A DNA stretch of 64,000 bases from Zanthoxylum bungeanum. Taxonomy: Eukaryota; Streptophyta; Magnoliopsida; Sapindales; Rutaceae. Positions 12,389 through 24,343 of this stretch are shown here, one piece after another. Position 1 is the stretch's first letter. Every line of letters begins with the position of its first letter. The DNA lies in NCBI GenBank assembly GCA_019454045.1, contig SKCR01021137.1, forward strand, positions 92,347 to 156,346, written 5' to 3'. The position numbers were made by a program, and so were the translations under genes. The notes under the pieces were generated by a model. The model did no database searches and was not told where the DNA came from. It saw only the letters and a program-made list of their open reading frames with translations.

Positions 12389-12760
12389 CTACGCGATCAT
12401 CATCTCCATATGACTGGAGTGACACTTCCATCTTGACATCACACCCAACACACTACAATTCTCAATATACCCAGCAGAGGCGTACACAGAACCTGTTAAA
12501 GCCCTGGACGACCACAACCAAAGTATATTGATTGTCGTAAGTATTAGCGGTGCAAGTCTCAGGTTAAGACCAAATACACCCACCCTGATTTCGGACTTCC
12601 ATAGACACATAGTCATAGTACCAATGGAATTCCGAGGGGGTCTATCCAGAGCGAAGCTGTTTTCCATACCATCGGAAAAACACAACCTCCTATTACACTT
12701 GCATAAGTATCCTATACCCAATATATGAGAACTATGTCGTTGTACCCTCACAACGCGCAC
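12389..12760 (-). other. LTR-internal sense ORF, C 3' LTR copy
   Basis: This 123-codon open frame lies in the sense direction of the LTR. Its C-terminal 75-97 codons (GVFGLNLRLAPLIL ... ALTGSVYASAGYIEN ... HSSHMEMMI) recur as open frames in both LTRs of B (15366-15638, 23649-23921), C (34385-34681), E (37162-37455, 44982-45209) and the D 5' LTR and its duplicate (49194-49436, 55036-55278). It has a hydrophobic central stretch that could span a membrane. I know of no named family for it. The frame is broken in the D 3' LTR and A LTRs. Translation is unproven. Confidence 0.35.
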
Positions 12761-13031
12761 AAGTGTAATACTAGTCTTTTATGCATTTATCGATGTCCAA
12801 TCTCGATAATACTCTGACTAGGGATATTTAATGATTTATCCTTCGTGGACTGATACTGTCTCATATCATTCTCAATCCAGGAAAAAATCATAGGGACCTC
12901 CTATAATTTATACATCTTGGTTATCTAATCACAAATGATAAGAGCGCAATCTCCTTTGTCACATAGTTAATTTGTACAACAACACCATGATCTTTACAAA
13001 TAGTGACGCTATGGGTTATAATTGTCCAACA

Positions 13032-13920
13032 ATCTCCCACTTGGCCTATAGCCAGTCGATCGAGTGTCTGACACCCGAACTATGTACGGTTGGCTCAAAC
13101 TGCTGAGGAAAGGCTTTCGTCAGCGGATTTGCATGATTATCGTCTGATGCGATTTATACGATCATCACATCGCCACGATGTATGATCCGAACGAATCAGA
13201 TGAATATCGAAGTATGTATCTGGATCATTGATGAGACCATTAATTCTTTAGCATGCATTGTAGCCTAGCTCAGCTCCTAATAGAACTATATCTAATCTAA
13301 TTAGATTTATTATCCATCCAAATGGCTTCTATTGCTGCCTCAGCTACAGCAATAACCCGCATTTGTTATTTTTTCGGTAACAGTATCTTGCTTGGAAGAT
13401 TTCCAGCTCACTGTTTCGTTATTCAAACTGTATAGTACCGTTGTTACGACTTATAGTCATTTTATCAGTTTAGGAAACTTGCTACATTGATCCCAGTCAC
13501 TTCAAGTTCTCCATCTCCTTAGTTTAAGACAGCATCCTTAGTTCTCTAAGAAACTAAAGGATGTTCTTAATTTCAATCCAGTGACTATCACATGGATTGG
13601 CCTGATTGTGAATCCATATGCTCAAAGCGTATGAGACACCAGGTCGCGTACATTTTTCAATGTACGAGTTCTTGGAGAGTTTCCATGAAAGCCAAGCTTT
13701 CAACGATAATTATGGGAATATCATTTCCAAGAAATGACATATTATCATTATTTATAGGACATCCATTGTCATTGCGCTCCCACTAACCCTCTTATATACA
13801 CAAGAATAATTACGTTTTGAATTAATCATAAAAAACTATTATGATTACATCAAAACGGTAATTCCAAGAACCTAATGCTTGCTTCAATCCAAACATGGAT
13901 CGAATAACCCGCAAACCTTG
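13032..13920 (-). pseudogene. C pol remnant, RNase H and RT end
   Basis: Minus-strand pol 3' end: polypurine-tract complement, SDWL-type terminus, RNase H and the C-terminal part of RT. It is broken by many indels and stops. It is cut at 13920 by element H, whose target site CCTTG is the last 5 bp. The remaining RT, integrase and gag resume at 28107. No open frame of useful length survives. Confidence 0.85.
13916..13920. repeat. Target-site duplication of element H (CCTTG)
   Basis: CCTTG here and at 28102-28106 flank H exactly. Joining them restores RT sequence matching the ACCTTGTTTG region of the D and B RT genes (for example near 9008 and 17215). Confidence 0.88.
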
Positions 13921-13984
13921 TGTGGGAACACATGAGCTGGGGCGACGCATGCTGTTCTAGGCTCGGGGGCCTAGTTGGGAGTAC

Positions 13985-13989
13985 GGAGT
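13985..13989. repeat. Target-site duplication of element B (GGAGT)
   Basis: GGAGT here and at 24339-24343 flank B exactly. Joining the flanks gives a continuous H sequence. Confidence 0.92.
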
Positions 13990-16054
13990 TGTAGGTTTCT
14001 AAATAGTCCCAAAGAAAGTATAAGCCAAAGAAATACACAAATTTATACATGCAAAGCTTGAAGCATGGCGGAATCATACTTACAAAGCTTGTGACGAAAA
14101 TTGAGAAGAAAAATCCTTGAGTCTTCAAGGTAGAAAAACTTCGGCCAAGAGCATAAAGGGACAGAAGCTTCAAGTCTTCAAGTGTTCCAAGCTCAAGGTT
14201 GTTTCCCTATCTTATCCCTCATGTGCTTCTGCAATTTTCTCCTCATTGTGCTAGCGAAACAATTGAGAGAAATAGAGAATTAAAATAAGATATTATTTGC
14301 TACTTAGAGAACTTGTTTCGTTGCTCACGGAACGTGAGACAAGAGAGAAAGAGGAGAGGACAATTTTGGAATGAGTTTGGGCTTTTGGTTTTTTTTTTCT
14401 TTCTTTGTTTTTTGACTTTGTGAAAAATGAAAACGATTTGAATGATGCTGAGGGATAACAATTAACCATTTTGGTTAAAATATTAAAAATTGAAAAATTA
14501 TAAAAAAATTTGTTTAAAAAAAAACCCTTCAAAAACCGTGAAAAGGTTTTCCCTCCCAAAAGCCATTAAATGGCCTCACCAACTTACATTGAGAATAGTG
14601 ACAATGTATCATCCCATAAAGAGTGACTAGATACATCCATCAACTAGTCGTGTCAAGTGATGAGATGACTTCGCGATGTGATTTGCGGGTCCCACTCGTT
14701 TCAAAATACGAATGTGTCCGCAAACACTTTCGGGCTCGGTTTCGCTAATTCCGAATTAACGAATTTCCGTCGCGACGTGAATTAAATAATTACGCCTAGC
14801 GAAATTACTATTCACATCGCTAACGAATTAATTCTAAATTAATTCGTTTGCCCGAATTAAAATCCGATTTTAATTCCGCGTCGAAATCTAATTTCGTTTA
14901 ATATATCGAATATATTATTTTATCGATTAATTCCAAATTAATCGTTCTCTCTCCTAATTAGGCATTTTATCCAAGATAAAGTTTCTCCGTAATTAATCCA
15001 AGATTAATAAAGTTCGAATCAAACATCATAGGTGAATCTTCAGGAAGCGACCCAAGAGATCTCCGGATATGTTGGCAGTAAATACGGTCGTTGGATAATC
15101 CAAACACGTACGTACCTCGTACTACGTTTTTACCGATTTACAAGACAAGGTTGGCTTCTAGCAAAGCGCCATGCCTACCCAATTCTCCAGAAATATTCTT
15201 ATTGGAATATTAGATCTTATCAAGCGTAGTATACCGTAGTATCGCGTACATCGATCCAATATCGGACGATCACATGTTAGGCCTGGGGCTGGAAATGTGT
15301 CTGCCCCGTACGAAACATATATCGGACATCAAACAACTAGTCTCTTTAAATCGGACAATCCTGACCTAGTCATATTGTCCCGACGGTTGCAACCTTTTAT
15401 AGAGTACTAGTTCTGTATCCAGCGTGATCATCATCTCCATATGTCTGAAGTGATACTTCCATCTTGACATCACATCCAGTACACTACGATTCCCGATAAA
15501 CCCAGAAGAGGCGTACACAGAACCGGTTAAAGCCCCGAACCACCAAAACCAAAGTTTACCGATTGTCGCAAGTACTAGCGATGCAAGTCTTAGGTTAAGA
15601 CCATATACACCTACCCTGATGCGGCCTCCCATATACACGCAGACATACTACCAATGGGATTCCGCGGGGTCTATCCAGAGCGAAGCTGTTTTCCGTACCA
15701 TCGGTAAAACACAACCTCCTATCGTACTTGCATAAGTATCCAATACTTAAATATATGAGAACTATGCCGTTGTGCCATCACAACTCGCACAAGTACAATA
15801 CTAATCTATTCCGCATTATCGATGTTCGATCTCGATAATACTCCGACTAGGGATATTTAATGATTAAACCTTTTATATTGATACTGTCTCATATCATCTC
15901 AATACGGAACTCATATGGACTTTTGCCATTAATATATCAAAGTAAATAATTTTACAAAACGGCAAAAGGCAATTTCATTATCACATAGTTGATTTTGTAC
16001 AATAATACAATATCATTTACAAAACAGTGACGCTATGGGTCATAATGTCTAACA
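13990..16054 (-). repeat. B 3' LTR
   Basis: The LTR runs TGTAGGTTTCTA ... GTCTAACA on the + strand. The comb is at 14743-15010 and the LTR ORF (90 codons) at 15366-15638. U3 near 15935 has a TATATTAAT-type TATA sequence (minus strand), about 120 bp from the U3 end. Confidence 0.93.
14743..15010 (-). repeat. Palindrome comb in the B 3' LTR
   Basis: Eight consecutive palindromes with 3-nt spacers. Arm lengths in order are about 5, 9, 10, 6, 7, 9, 6 and 7 bp, with + strand spacers CCG, CTA, CCG, CTA, CGA, CCA, CAA and CAA. One exact unit is CGATTAATT (14924-14932), CCA, AATTAATCG (14936-14944). The B 5' LTR repeats the series at about 23028-23290. Confidence 0.88.
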
Positions 16055-16068
16055 ATCTCCCACTTGGC

Positions 16069-16474
16069 CTATAGCCAGTCACTCAAGCATCTAATACCTG
16101 AACTATGTATATGTCGTTCAAACACATCCTGAAGAACAGCCTTCGTCAGCGGATCTGCAATGTTGTCATCCGATGCGACCTTCTCGACTTTTACATCGCC
16201 ACGATGTATAATCTCCCGAATCAGATGGTAACGCCGAAGAACATGCTTGGATCGTTGATGAGACCTTGGTTCCTTAGCTTGTGCTATAGCCCCGTTATTG
16301 TCACAATACAATGGCACGAGCTCAGCTGCTAACGGAACTACTCCTAATCCGATTAGGAATTTTCGGATCCAAACTGCCTCTTTGCTGCTTCTGACGCAGC
16401 AATATACTCCGCTTCTGTTGTTGAATCGGCAACAGTATCTTGCTTGGAAGATTTCCAGCTCACTGCTCCGTTAT
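16069..16474 (-). pseudogene. B RNase H, C-terminal part
   Basis: The last 82 codons (16069-16317) read CDNNGAIAQAK ... SKHVLRRYHLIREI ... DPLTKAV and end SDWL plus stop, the usual end of copia RNase H. A one-base loss in the [11 protein letters not shown] region (near 16370) and a longer A/T homopolymer near 16480 separate it from the 625-codon frame upstream. Both breaks are single-base indels, so the gene lost its frame recently. Confidence 0.9.
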
Positions 16475-18352
16475 TCAAACAAAAAATGTACCCGATTGCG
16501 ACTTGAAGTCGTCCTTGTCGGTTTGGAAACTTGCATCGGTGTACCCAGACACCTCAAGTTCTCCACCTCCATAAATTAAGAAAGCATCCTTAGTTCGTCT
16601 AAGATACTTAAGGATATTCTTAACTGCCATCCAGTGACCTTCACCTGGATCGGCCTGATAGCGACTGCACATGCTCAAAGCATATGACACATCAGGTCGC
16701 GTACATATCATGGCATACATGATCGATCCGACTGCCGAGGCGAACGGTATCCGACTCATGTTATCTCTCTCTTCTTTAGTCTTAGGACACATGTCTTTAG
16801 ACAGAAGGATACCACGCGACATTGGCATCAATCCCTTCTTGGATTGATCCATGTTGAATCGCTTCAACACTTTGTCAATATATGTACTCTGGGAGAGTCC
16901 AAGCAGCTTTCTAGATCTATCCCGGTAGATCTTTATTCCCAGAATAAAGGCTGCTTCTCCCAGATCTTTCATGGAGAATTTTAATGAAAGCCAAGCTTTC
17001 ACCGACGTTAGCATGGGAATGTCATTGCCTATAAGCAATACGTCGTCGACATAAAGGACAATAAAAGTCAGTGCTCTCCCACTAACCTTCTTGTATACAC
17101 AAGGGTCATCATCGTTTTGTACGAAATCATATTCTTTTATGATCTCATCAAAACGCTGATTCCATGACCGTGATGCTTGCTTCAATCCATAAATGGATCG
17201 ATTTAACTTACAAACCTTGTTTGCAAGTCTAGGTACGATAAAACCGTCAGGCTGTTGCATATAAACATCCTCCAAAAGGTTTCCGTTAAGGAAAGCGGTT
17301 TTAACGTCCATCTGCCATATCTCGTAATCGAAATATGCAGCTATTGCAAGCATTATCCGAATGGATTTAATCATGGCAACGGGTGAGAAAGTTTCGTCAT
17401 AATCAATACCATATTGTTGACGATACCCCTTTGCTACAAGCCTAGCTTTGTACGTTTGTACGTTGCCATCCATGTCGGTCTTCTTCTTGAAGATCCATCT
17501 GCATCCAATAGGCATTACGCCTTCTGGTGCATCAACCAGTGTCCAAACTTGGTTGGCGTACATGGAATCCATCTCGGACTTCATGGCTTCTTGCCATAAA
17601 GCGGAATCAATATTCTGTATTGCTTCCTCATACGTAGTCGGTTCATTATCCTCAATAAGATTAATATCTACATGAGGCGAGATCAGGAACCCATACCTCT
17701 CAGGTACCGTCCTGACTCTCTCCGACCTACGCGGTCCTTGTGTATATGAAGATTGTGGTACAGACTCATCCTGGATGGTCTGTTTATGTTCCGTCGTTGA
17801 TTCATTGCCAGAAACAGTATCACTACGATTTTCATCGAGCTCCACTTTCCTCCCACTTACCACTGCATCTAGGAATTCCTTCTCAAGGAAAAATGCATGT
17901 AGAGCAACAAATACTTTGTTCTCTTGTGGGTGATAGAAGTAATATCCTTTGGTTTCCTTAGGATATCCCACGAAAAGGCATTTATCTGATTTGGGTTCTA
18001 GTTTGGTACCTTCCAAACGTTTAACATATGCCCAGCATCCCCAAATCTTCAGGAAAGAGAAAACCTGGTTTCTCCCTGTCCATATCTCATATGGAGTCTG
18101 TTCAACAGACTTTGACGGAACCTTATTCAAAATAAGTACTGCACTGTTTAATGCGTATCCCCAGAAGGATATAGGTAGCTCAGTGCGACTCATCATCGAC
18201 CTTACCATGTCTAACAAGGTACGGTTTCTCCGTTCAGACACACCGTTTAATTGCGGTGTTCCAGGAGGAGTCCACTGTGAAAGAATACCATATTCTTTCA
18301 AGTAATCTTGAAACTCATAACTTAAGTATTCGCCACCACGGTCCGACCGCAA
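16475..18352 (-). pseudogene. B integrase (core end) - reverse transcriptase - RNase H, 625-codon open frame
   Basis: This is the longest open frame in the window. Residues 1-15 hold the integrase SDRGGEYLSYEF motif with the catalytic Glu of D-D-E. The integrase C-terminal domain with WTGRNQVFSFLK follows at about 80-130. RVT_2 reverse transcriptase spans about 245-490, with KARLVAKGYRQ, WQMDVKTAFLNGNL and the YVDD active site. RNase H starts near 590 with YTDAS. The frame ends early (SGTFFV) because of a homopolymer slip before RNase H is complete. The ATG is a nominal start; the native protein began at gag. Upstream frame breaks make translation from gag unlikely. Confidence 0.92.
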
Positions 18353-18577
18353 TGTCTTAATACTCTTGCCTGTTTGTTTTTCTACTTCGTGTCAAACTCT
18401 TTGAATTTCTCAAAAGTTTCCGACTTGTGTCTCATTAGATACACATAACCATAACGAGATGCATCATCCGTAAAGGTTACGAAGTAATGATATCCACCTC
18501 TAGCCTGGCTAGACATGGGCCCACATACGTCGCTATGAACGAGGGCTAACAGTTCTGTGGCACGTTCACCTTTACCA
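18353..18577 (-). pseudogene. B integrase core, frame-broken link
   Basis: Minus-strand sequence here encodes the integrase core between the zinc domain and the catalytic Glu (ARGGYHYFVTF, DASRYGYVYLM). It lies in another frame owing to an inserted A near 18588 and a lost G near 18392 (GTGTCAAACTC where relatives have GTGTCGAAACTC). It joins the 218-codon and 625-codon frames. Confidence 0.8.
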
Positions 18578-19234
18578 CTAAAAGGTGATTTTAGGCATTT
18601 TGCCTAAAAGACAAGATTCGCAGACATCATATGAATTAAGATCAAATCCGTCCAAGTACCCACTCTTCGAAAGTGTGGATATGCGAGTCTTGTTAATGTG
18701 TCCTAGACGACAATGCCACATGTAAGCTTCATCTTTTAGATTACTCCTTTTGAGCCTTTTGTTTGTTATTTTATGTTTAGGAGATTCATTTATATTCAAA
18801 ATATAAAGGCCATTATTTGCAACAGCAGTGCAAATTTCTGCATCATTTTTATATAAATAACACCCAGTGCTTCTAAATACAAAAGTGTACCCATGCTGGG
18901 TTAACAAAGATACAGATATGATATTCCTAGTCAAACTAGGTATATAATAACAGTTCAAAAGTTTAAGCACATGCCCCGAGGGCAATTCCAAAACAAAAGT
19001 CCCTACAGCCAAAACAGCAACTGGAGTTCCGTTTCCGACTCGTAGATCAATCTCCCCTGAAGCCAGCATCCTGCTATTCTGCAGATCCTGCAAATCAGTA
19101 CATATATGAGCAGCACAACCAGAATCAAAAATCCAATTTTTAAAACTAGAAGTAGTCATATTTATCTCAATAACAAACATACCAGAGGCTAGTGCCTTGC
19201 CTGCCTTGATATCCTCCTTGTGTCCCTTGCCCAT
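18578..19234 (-). pseudogene. B aspartic protease and integrase zinc domain, 218-codon open frame
   Basis: The retroviral-type protease motif is intact (IFDSGCAAHIC at residues 36-46) and is followed by the VGNGTPV and LPSGHV segments. The integrase zinc-binding region (HCRLGH ... CESCLLGKMP) is at about 170-213. The upstream zinc knuckle of gag is out of frame: a lost base in the CGKKGHW region near 19235 removes the last Cys of CCHC. Compare A, where the knuckle is intact but the protease Ser is replaced by Phe. Confidence 0.9.
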
Positions 19235-20024
19235 TCGGCAGTCACGTTCCAGTGACCCTTCTTGCCGCAGTTGAGGCAGACATCTTGAGACTTGTCCCTT
19301 GGCTTCCCAGAAGCTTTTGTCAACTTGCCTTTACCCTTTTCTTATGTTTCTTCTTCCTCACCCCTCCAGTAGCTTTGGCCCAGCCCTTGGCCTGTGAGAG
19401 GTCGATGCATAGTGCGCCTCGCGCTTGCCCCCCTTTTGGAGTTCTTTTTCAGACTCCTTCAAGATGGATAACAGCTCTCCAAGAGAGTCATCCGTGTCCA
19501 TCAACTTATAGTTGATTATGATTTGTTTCCAAGAATCAGGAAGTGACTGTAAGATCAAATCTACGGTCAGCTCAGCCTCCAAGACTATTCCCATATTGGC
19601 CAACTCATCAATATCGGCGATCATTTGAGCCCCGTGGGCCTCAACTGATGCGCCTTCAGTCATTCGGGCGCGGAAGAGTTTCTTCACCAACTCGTACCTC
19701 TCCATCCGCTTGTTGGTGCGGTGGAGATCTCTCAGTCTAGCTATCATATTATAAGGATCCAAGTCCTTTTTGGCGACGAAAGTGCTGAGTCATCGAAGCT
19801 AACATAATTGCCTGAGCAGCAGTGTCACAATCATCGCTGTGAGTTTTCCATAACTCCAGCTCAAGTGGGTCAGTGGGCTTAGGTGGGAGAGGTATCTGTA
19901 TAGTGTACAACATCCTCTCAGCCCCAAGGACTATCCTTAGGTTCATTTCCCAATCAGCGAAGTTTGTGCCCTTAAAGACATTGTCACCCATGATGATGTC
20001 TCGGACATTTCCCTTGCTTGCCAT
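19235..20024 (-). pseudogene. B gag (capsid and broken zinc knuckle)
   Basis: Gag starts at 20022-20024 (MASKGNVRDIIMGDNVF). The first 91 codons are the copia gag N-terminal domain, with WEMNLRIVLGAERMLY. A frameshift at about 19755 separates it from a 134-codon frame (19358-19762) with the UBN2-type core (LVKKLFRARM, DLILQSLPDSW, LLSILKESE). The CCHC knuckle at about 19240-19290 begins CLNCGKKGHW and then loses frame. Gag forms the virus-like particle that packages element RNA; this copy cannot make it whole. Confidence 0.9.
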
Positions 20025-20481
20025 CTCAACTACGATAGTCCAACTATCTAGTTAACGATAAAATGGGTACAGTCAAACTGTCACAAAAATAACAATGTAT
20101 TAGTCCAACTAATTTTAATAAATAGACGAAATAATTGAAAGACGCGTAAGGCTAAGTATCTGAACGAAATTGCAAATTCAATACTAGCCTCCCACTATTT
20201 TATCAAGTCTCTAACCCTCTGTTGAGAACTCGGGAAATCCTATTTCTAGTGGGCTAGGATCCCGTTAAATAACACACATCTTGACTTTGGCCAACAAATT
20301 GTATGCTATTTAACTAGGTAGATCTCAAAGATCAATTGGATCCAATCCAATTCCTAGATCCGGTTAGGTGGACATCCAAGTCCAAAACATATGTATATTT
20401 ACTTATGCCAATGTATCTAATACATTTTCCTAACCATATCCTCCGAATCATCTAGGCCTTGGCTTTGGCACAACAAACCTA

Positions 20482-20684
20482 ATGATTCCGGTTAAGCGGG
20501 ACCCATTGACAAGGAAAGTTTCGTAATCAATGTCGTTGGACAAGAAGTGATCTTGACTTTGGCCAACAAATCACAACTTGGACAAGACACCGATGTGGAA
20601 CAAAACTCTCATGATTCAAGTACATCCTCAATTGACAAAGGTCTTGACTTTGGCCAACAAACCAATGCCAATTTTGGATCTTGA
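20482..20684 (+). other. Antisense leader ORF, copy in B (one-base frameshift)
   Basis: It starts MIPVKRDPL and loses one base near 20520, which puts a stop in frame. In the shifted frame it continues FVINVVGQEVILTLANK ... KGLDFGQQ and ends GS at the same TGA (20682-20684) as the other copies. The opposite strand is untranslated leader, so its similarity to the C, D and E copies is not explained by gag or pol. Confidence 0.35.
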
Positions 20685-21844
20685 ACAAGAATCATTCAAT
20701 GGAAGGATAATCGCTTAATATAAATTGAGGGATTTTTGCGTAATTGGCAACCAATTTATTATCTTTGTTAGGTCTCATCATCATACACCCTTAAGCATGC
20801 TTCTAAAACATCATAAAGTGCGTAAAGTAAATTAATAGTGATATACGGATGGATATATAAAACAACTTGTTCCTAGAACAAATCACTCCCTTTCCTCTCC
20901 CCGCTAGCATTATTCTACTTCTACCCAATTACATAATACAATAAGAGAAACCTCATTTACATTGAGGGGAATTAGGTGAGAAGAGAATACAAAGAGATAA
21001 AAGAGATAAGGCTGGACACGCAGGTCCAATTTATAAATTCTAAATTTACAATAATTTCTAAAATTACCCTTTCCCTTCTAATATCCATCCGATATACACT
21101 ATTCATTCATCACATACATATATATTCAATCAAGACATGCTATACAACCAATCAAATCCAATTAATTAGTCTTTGTTTAAGTGATCATCCAATGTTCAAA
21201 CAATGGTTTGATTTTGCGCGAGTCCAACTCGTTTGAGAATAAGTACATAAGGTACGAATTCACGAATTATATCGAACTACTCGTTAAATCCAATTTAAGT
21301 CGTATTCAATACTAATTCAATTTATTTAATTCCAAATTAAATATTTACACTTTTAATGTGCTTTAAAGACTTAGATTCTAAATCTTATCTAATTGGGTCT
21401 CCAAGCCCAACTAACATCCAATGTTTGTTTAATTAAAGTCCGATGGGCTTTCAATTGATTTATAAAGGCTTGGGCTTTGGTCAATGTGGGTCAAACCCAA
21501 TTACCAAGCCCAATAAGGAATCACCCTTAAATGCCATAAAATCAATTTCAAGCCCATAAGGCCCAATTAAACATTAAAGCCCATTAATTAAATTTAATAT
21601 TCCAAATTTTAAAATTCAATTAATTAAAATGTAAATCCATGATTAATTCATTAAATCAAAATATTTCAAAAAACACCAATTTAATTTATTAATCATCACT
21701 TGTTCAAACAGATGTCCAACATTTATTTGAACAAGAATCAAATCCTTTAACATGTCATATTGCATTCGGCCAAGAGGGATTTTTGCAGTTCGATTTGTTT
21801 TTCAATCCAATTGAATCACTAATCAATTATTCGTATATATTTTT

Positions 21845-22260
21845 AAGTCATCTAATGAACTTGTACACAAAAATTCCAATTCAGTGCAAGGACCTCCCAT
21901 TTTCGGTCAAAGTAACAATTTTGGGGAAAAAATCATCCAATGCATTTTTCTCAAAATTGATCATGTAAGATCATATTTCATACATATAATCATACTTAAG
22001 TCATCTAATGAACTTGTGCTTGAAAAAATTTCAATCCAGTGGAAGGACCTCCACATTCGGTCAAAGCATCAATTTTGGGGAAAAAATCATCCAATGCATT
22101 TTTCTCAAAATTGATCATGTATTACATCATATATCATACATATAATCATACTTAAGTCATCTAATGAACTTGTGCATGAAAAATTCCAAACCAGTGGAAG
22201 CACCTCCACATTCGGCCAAAGCAACCATTTTGGGGAAAAATCATCCAATGCATTTTTCTC
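21845..22260. repeat. Triple short tandem repeat in the B leader
   Basis: Three adjacent units of about 130-150 bp each contain CATCTAATGAACTTGT, a TTCC/TTTC AA-CCAGTGGAAG-type stretch, a CATTCGGTCAAAG-like stretch and CATCCAATGCATTTTTCTC. Starts are near 21847, 22000 and 22157. The other leaders have a single unit, so this is a local expansion in B. Confidence 0.75.
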
Positions 22261-22385
22261 AAAATTGATCATGTATTACATCATATATCATACATATAAG
22301 CATACTTTATCATCAATTTCACAAGAACATGCTTCAATCAATTTTCCCCAAATAAACCCTAATGTATTTCATGCTTTAAACATGG

Positions 22386-22399
22386 CTCCATGATACCAT
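22386..22399 (-). other. B primer-binding site (altered)
   Basis: Complement of GGTATCATGGAGC next to the 5' LTR. Relatives have TGGTATCAGAGC, complementary to the 3' end of initiator methionine tRNA, the usual copia primer. B has the first eight bases and then differs. Confidence 0.7.
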
Positions 22400-24338
22400 T
22401 GTAGGTTTCTATAATTAGTCCCAAAGAAAGTATAAGCCAAAGAAATACACAAATTTATACATGCAAAGCTTGAAGCATGGCAGAATCATACTTACAAGCT
22501 TGTGACGAAAATGATGAAGAAAAATCCTTGAGTCTTCAAGGTAGAAACTTTCGGCCAAGAGCATAAAGGGAGAGAAGCTTCAAGTCTTCAAGTGTTCCAA
22601 GCTCCAAGGTTGTTTCCCTATCACCTCCTTTGATCCTCATTGTGCTAGCAAAAATGGAGAAATGAAAAACAATTTTTCTGCCTTGTGGAAGCTCACGGCG
22701 TGAGCAAGAAGAAGAAGAGGGAGAAAGGCATTTGGTTTTCTTTTTCACTTTTTATTGTTTCAAAAACGTGAAATGATGATGATAACAATTACCAAAATAT
22801 TTTGGTAAAAAACCCTTCAAAAACCGTGAAAAGTTTTCCCTCCCAAAAGCCATTAAATGGCCTCACCAACTTACATTGAGAATAGTGACAATGTATCATC
22901 CCATAAAGGTGACTAGATACATCCATCAACTAGTCGTGTCAAGTGATGAGACTTCGTGATGTGATTTGCGGGTCCCACTCGTTTCAAAATACGAATGTGT
23001 CCGTAAACACTTTCGGGCTCGGTTTCGCTAATTCCGAATTAACGTATTTCCGTCGCGACGTGAATTAAATAATTACGCCTAGCGAAATTACTATTCACAT
23101 CGCTAACGAATTAATTCTAAATTAATTCGTTTGCCCGAATAAAATCCGATTTTAATTCCGCGTGGAAATCTAATTTCGTTTAATATATCGAATATATTAT
23201 TTTATCGATTAATTCTAAATTAATCGTTCTCTCTCCTAATTAGGCATTTTATCCAAGATAAAGTTTATCTGTAATTAATCCAAGATTAATAAAGTTTGAA
23301 TCAAACATCATAGGTGAATCTTCAGGAAGCGACCCAAGAGATCTCCGGATATGTTGGCAGTAAATACGGTCGTTGGATAATCCAAACACGTACGTACCTC
23401 GTACTACGTTTTTACCGATTTACAAGACAAGGTTGGCTTCTAGCAAAGCGCCATGCCTACCCAATTCTCCAGAAATATTCTTATTGGAATATTAGATCTT
23501 TATCAAGCGTAGTATATCGTAGTATCGCGTACATCGATCCAGTATCGGACGATCACATGTTAGGCCTGGGGCTGGAAATGTGTCTGCCCCGTATGAAACA
23601 TATATCGGACATCAAACAACTAGTCTCTTTAAATCGGACAATCCTGACCTAGTCATATTGTCCCGGCGGTTGCAACCTTTTATAGAGTACTAGTTCTGTA
23701 TCCAGTGTGATCATCATCTCCATATGTCTGAAGTGATACTTCCATCTTGACATCACATCCAGTACACTACGCTTCCCGATAAACCCAGAAGAGGCGTACA
23801 CAGAACCGGTTAAAGCCCCGAACCACCAAAACCAAAGTTTACCGATTGTCGCAAGTACTAGCGATGCAAGTCTTAGGTTAAGACCATATACACCTACCCC
23901 GATGCGGCCTCCCATAGACACGCAGACATACTACCAATGGGATTCCGCGGGGTCTATCCAGAGCGAAGCTGTTTTCCGTACCATCGGTAAAACACAACCT
24001 TCTATCGCACTTGCATAATTATCCAATACTTAAATATATGAGAACTATGCCGTTGTGCCATCACAACTCGCACAAGTGCAATACTAGTCTATTCCGCATT
24101 ATCGATGTCCGATCTCGATAATACTCCGACTAGGGATATTTAATGATTAAACCTTTTATATTGATACTGTCTCATATCATATCAATACGGAACTAATCAT
24201 ATGGACTTTTGCCATTAATATATCAAAGTAAATATTTTACAAAACGGCAAAAGGCAATTTCATTATCAATAGTTGATTTTGTACAATAATACAATATCAT
24301 TTACAAAACAGTGACGCTATGGGTCATAATGTCTAACA
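22400..24338 (-). repeat. B 5' LTR
   Basis: A 1939-bp partner of 13990-16054, with the comb at about 23028-23290 and the LTR ORF at 23649-23921. It lacks about 125 bp present in the 3' LTR around 14230-14520. Confidence 0.93.
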
Positions 24339-24343
24339 GGAGT

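Larger units (their letters stand above)
10964..13031 (-). repeat. C 3' LTR
   Basis: The LTR runs TGTTGGAGTTTC ... GTCCAACA on the + strand. The palindrome comb lies at 11690-11977. A 123-codon sense ORF (12389-12760, minus) contains the LTR-ORF core. A TATA-like box (complement of ATTTATAC) lies about 120 bp inside the U3 end, near 12906-12915. Confidence 0.92.
20025..22385 (-). other. B 5' leader
   Basis: This is a 2.36-kb non-coding leader. It holds pre-gag palindromes (near 20032-20110), the conserved GGCGA/CCTCCCACTATTTT block (20185), four CTTGACTTTGGCCAACAA-like repeats (20280-20660) and a distal stretch rich in GCCCA/TGGGC (21380-21600). It also has short palindromes with CCA spacers such as TTAAAT-CCA-ATTTAA (near 21285). 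A segment of about 135 bp around TCATCTAATGAACTTGTGC is repeated three times (21845-22260). Confidence 0.75.
13990..24338 (-). mobile_element. Element B: full-length Angela/TAR-like copia, youngest insertion
   Basis: This 10.35-kb element is structurally complete: LTRs 13990-16054 and 22400-24338, polypurine tract, pol, gag, leader and primer-binding site, with a perfect GGAGT TSD. The LTRs align closely; the left one has extra sequence near 14230-14520. B has the longest surviving frame in the window (625 codons) but still carries several frameshifts, so it is probably non-autonomous. Its innermost position and best-preserved coding sequence agree on a recent insertion. Confidence 0.95.

Noticed and set aside
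15032..15229. Frames such as MNLQEATQEISGYVGSK in many LTRs (also 23314-23652, 33997-34194, 51722-51907) as a second LTR gene
   Set aside because: They are antisense to the LTR ORF side and lie over the most conserved nucleotide block of the LTR; several copies break early and no domain is recognisable.
17414..18305. Plus-strand frames opposite B pol
   Set aside because: They are shadows of the 625-codon minus-strand pol frame.
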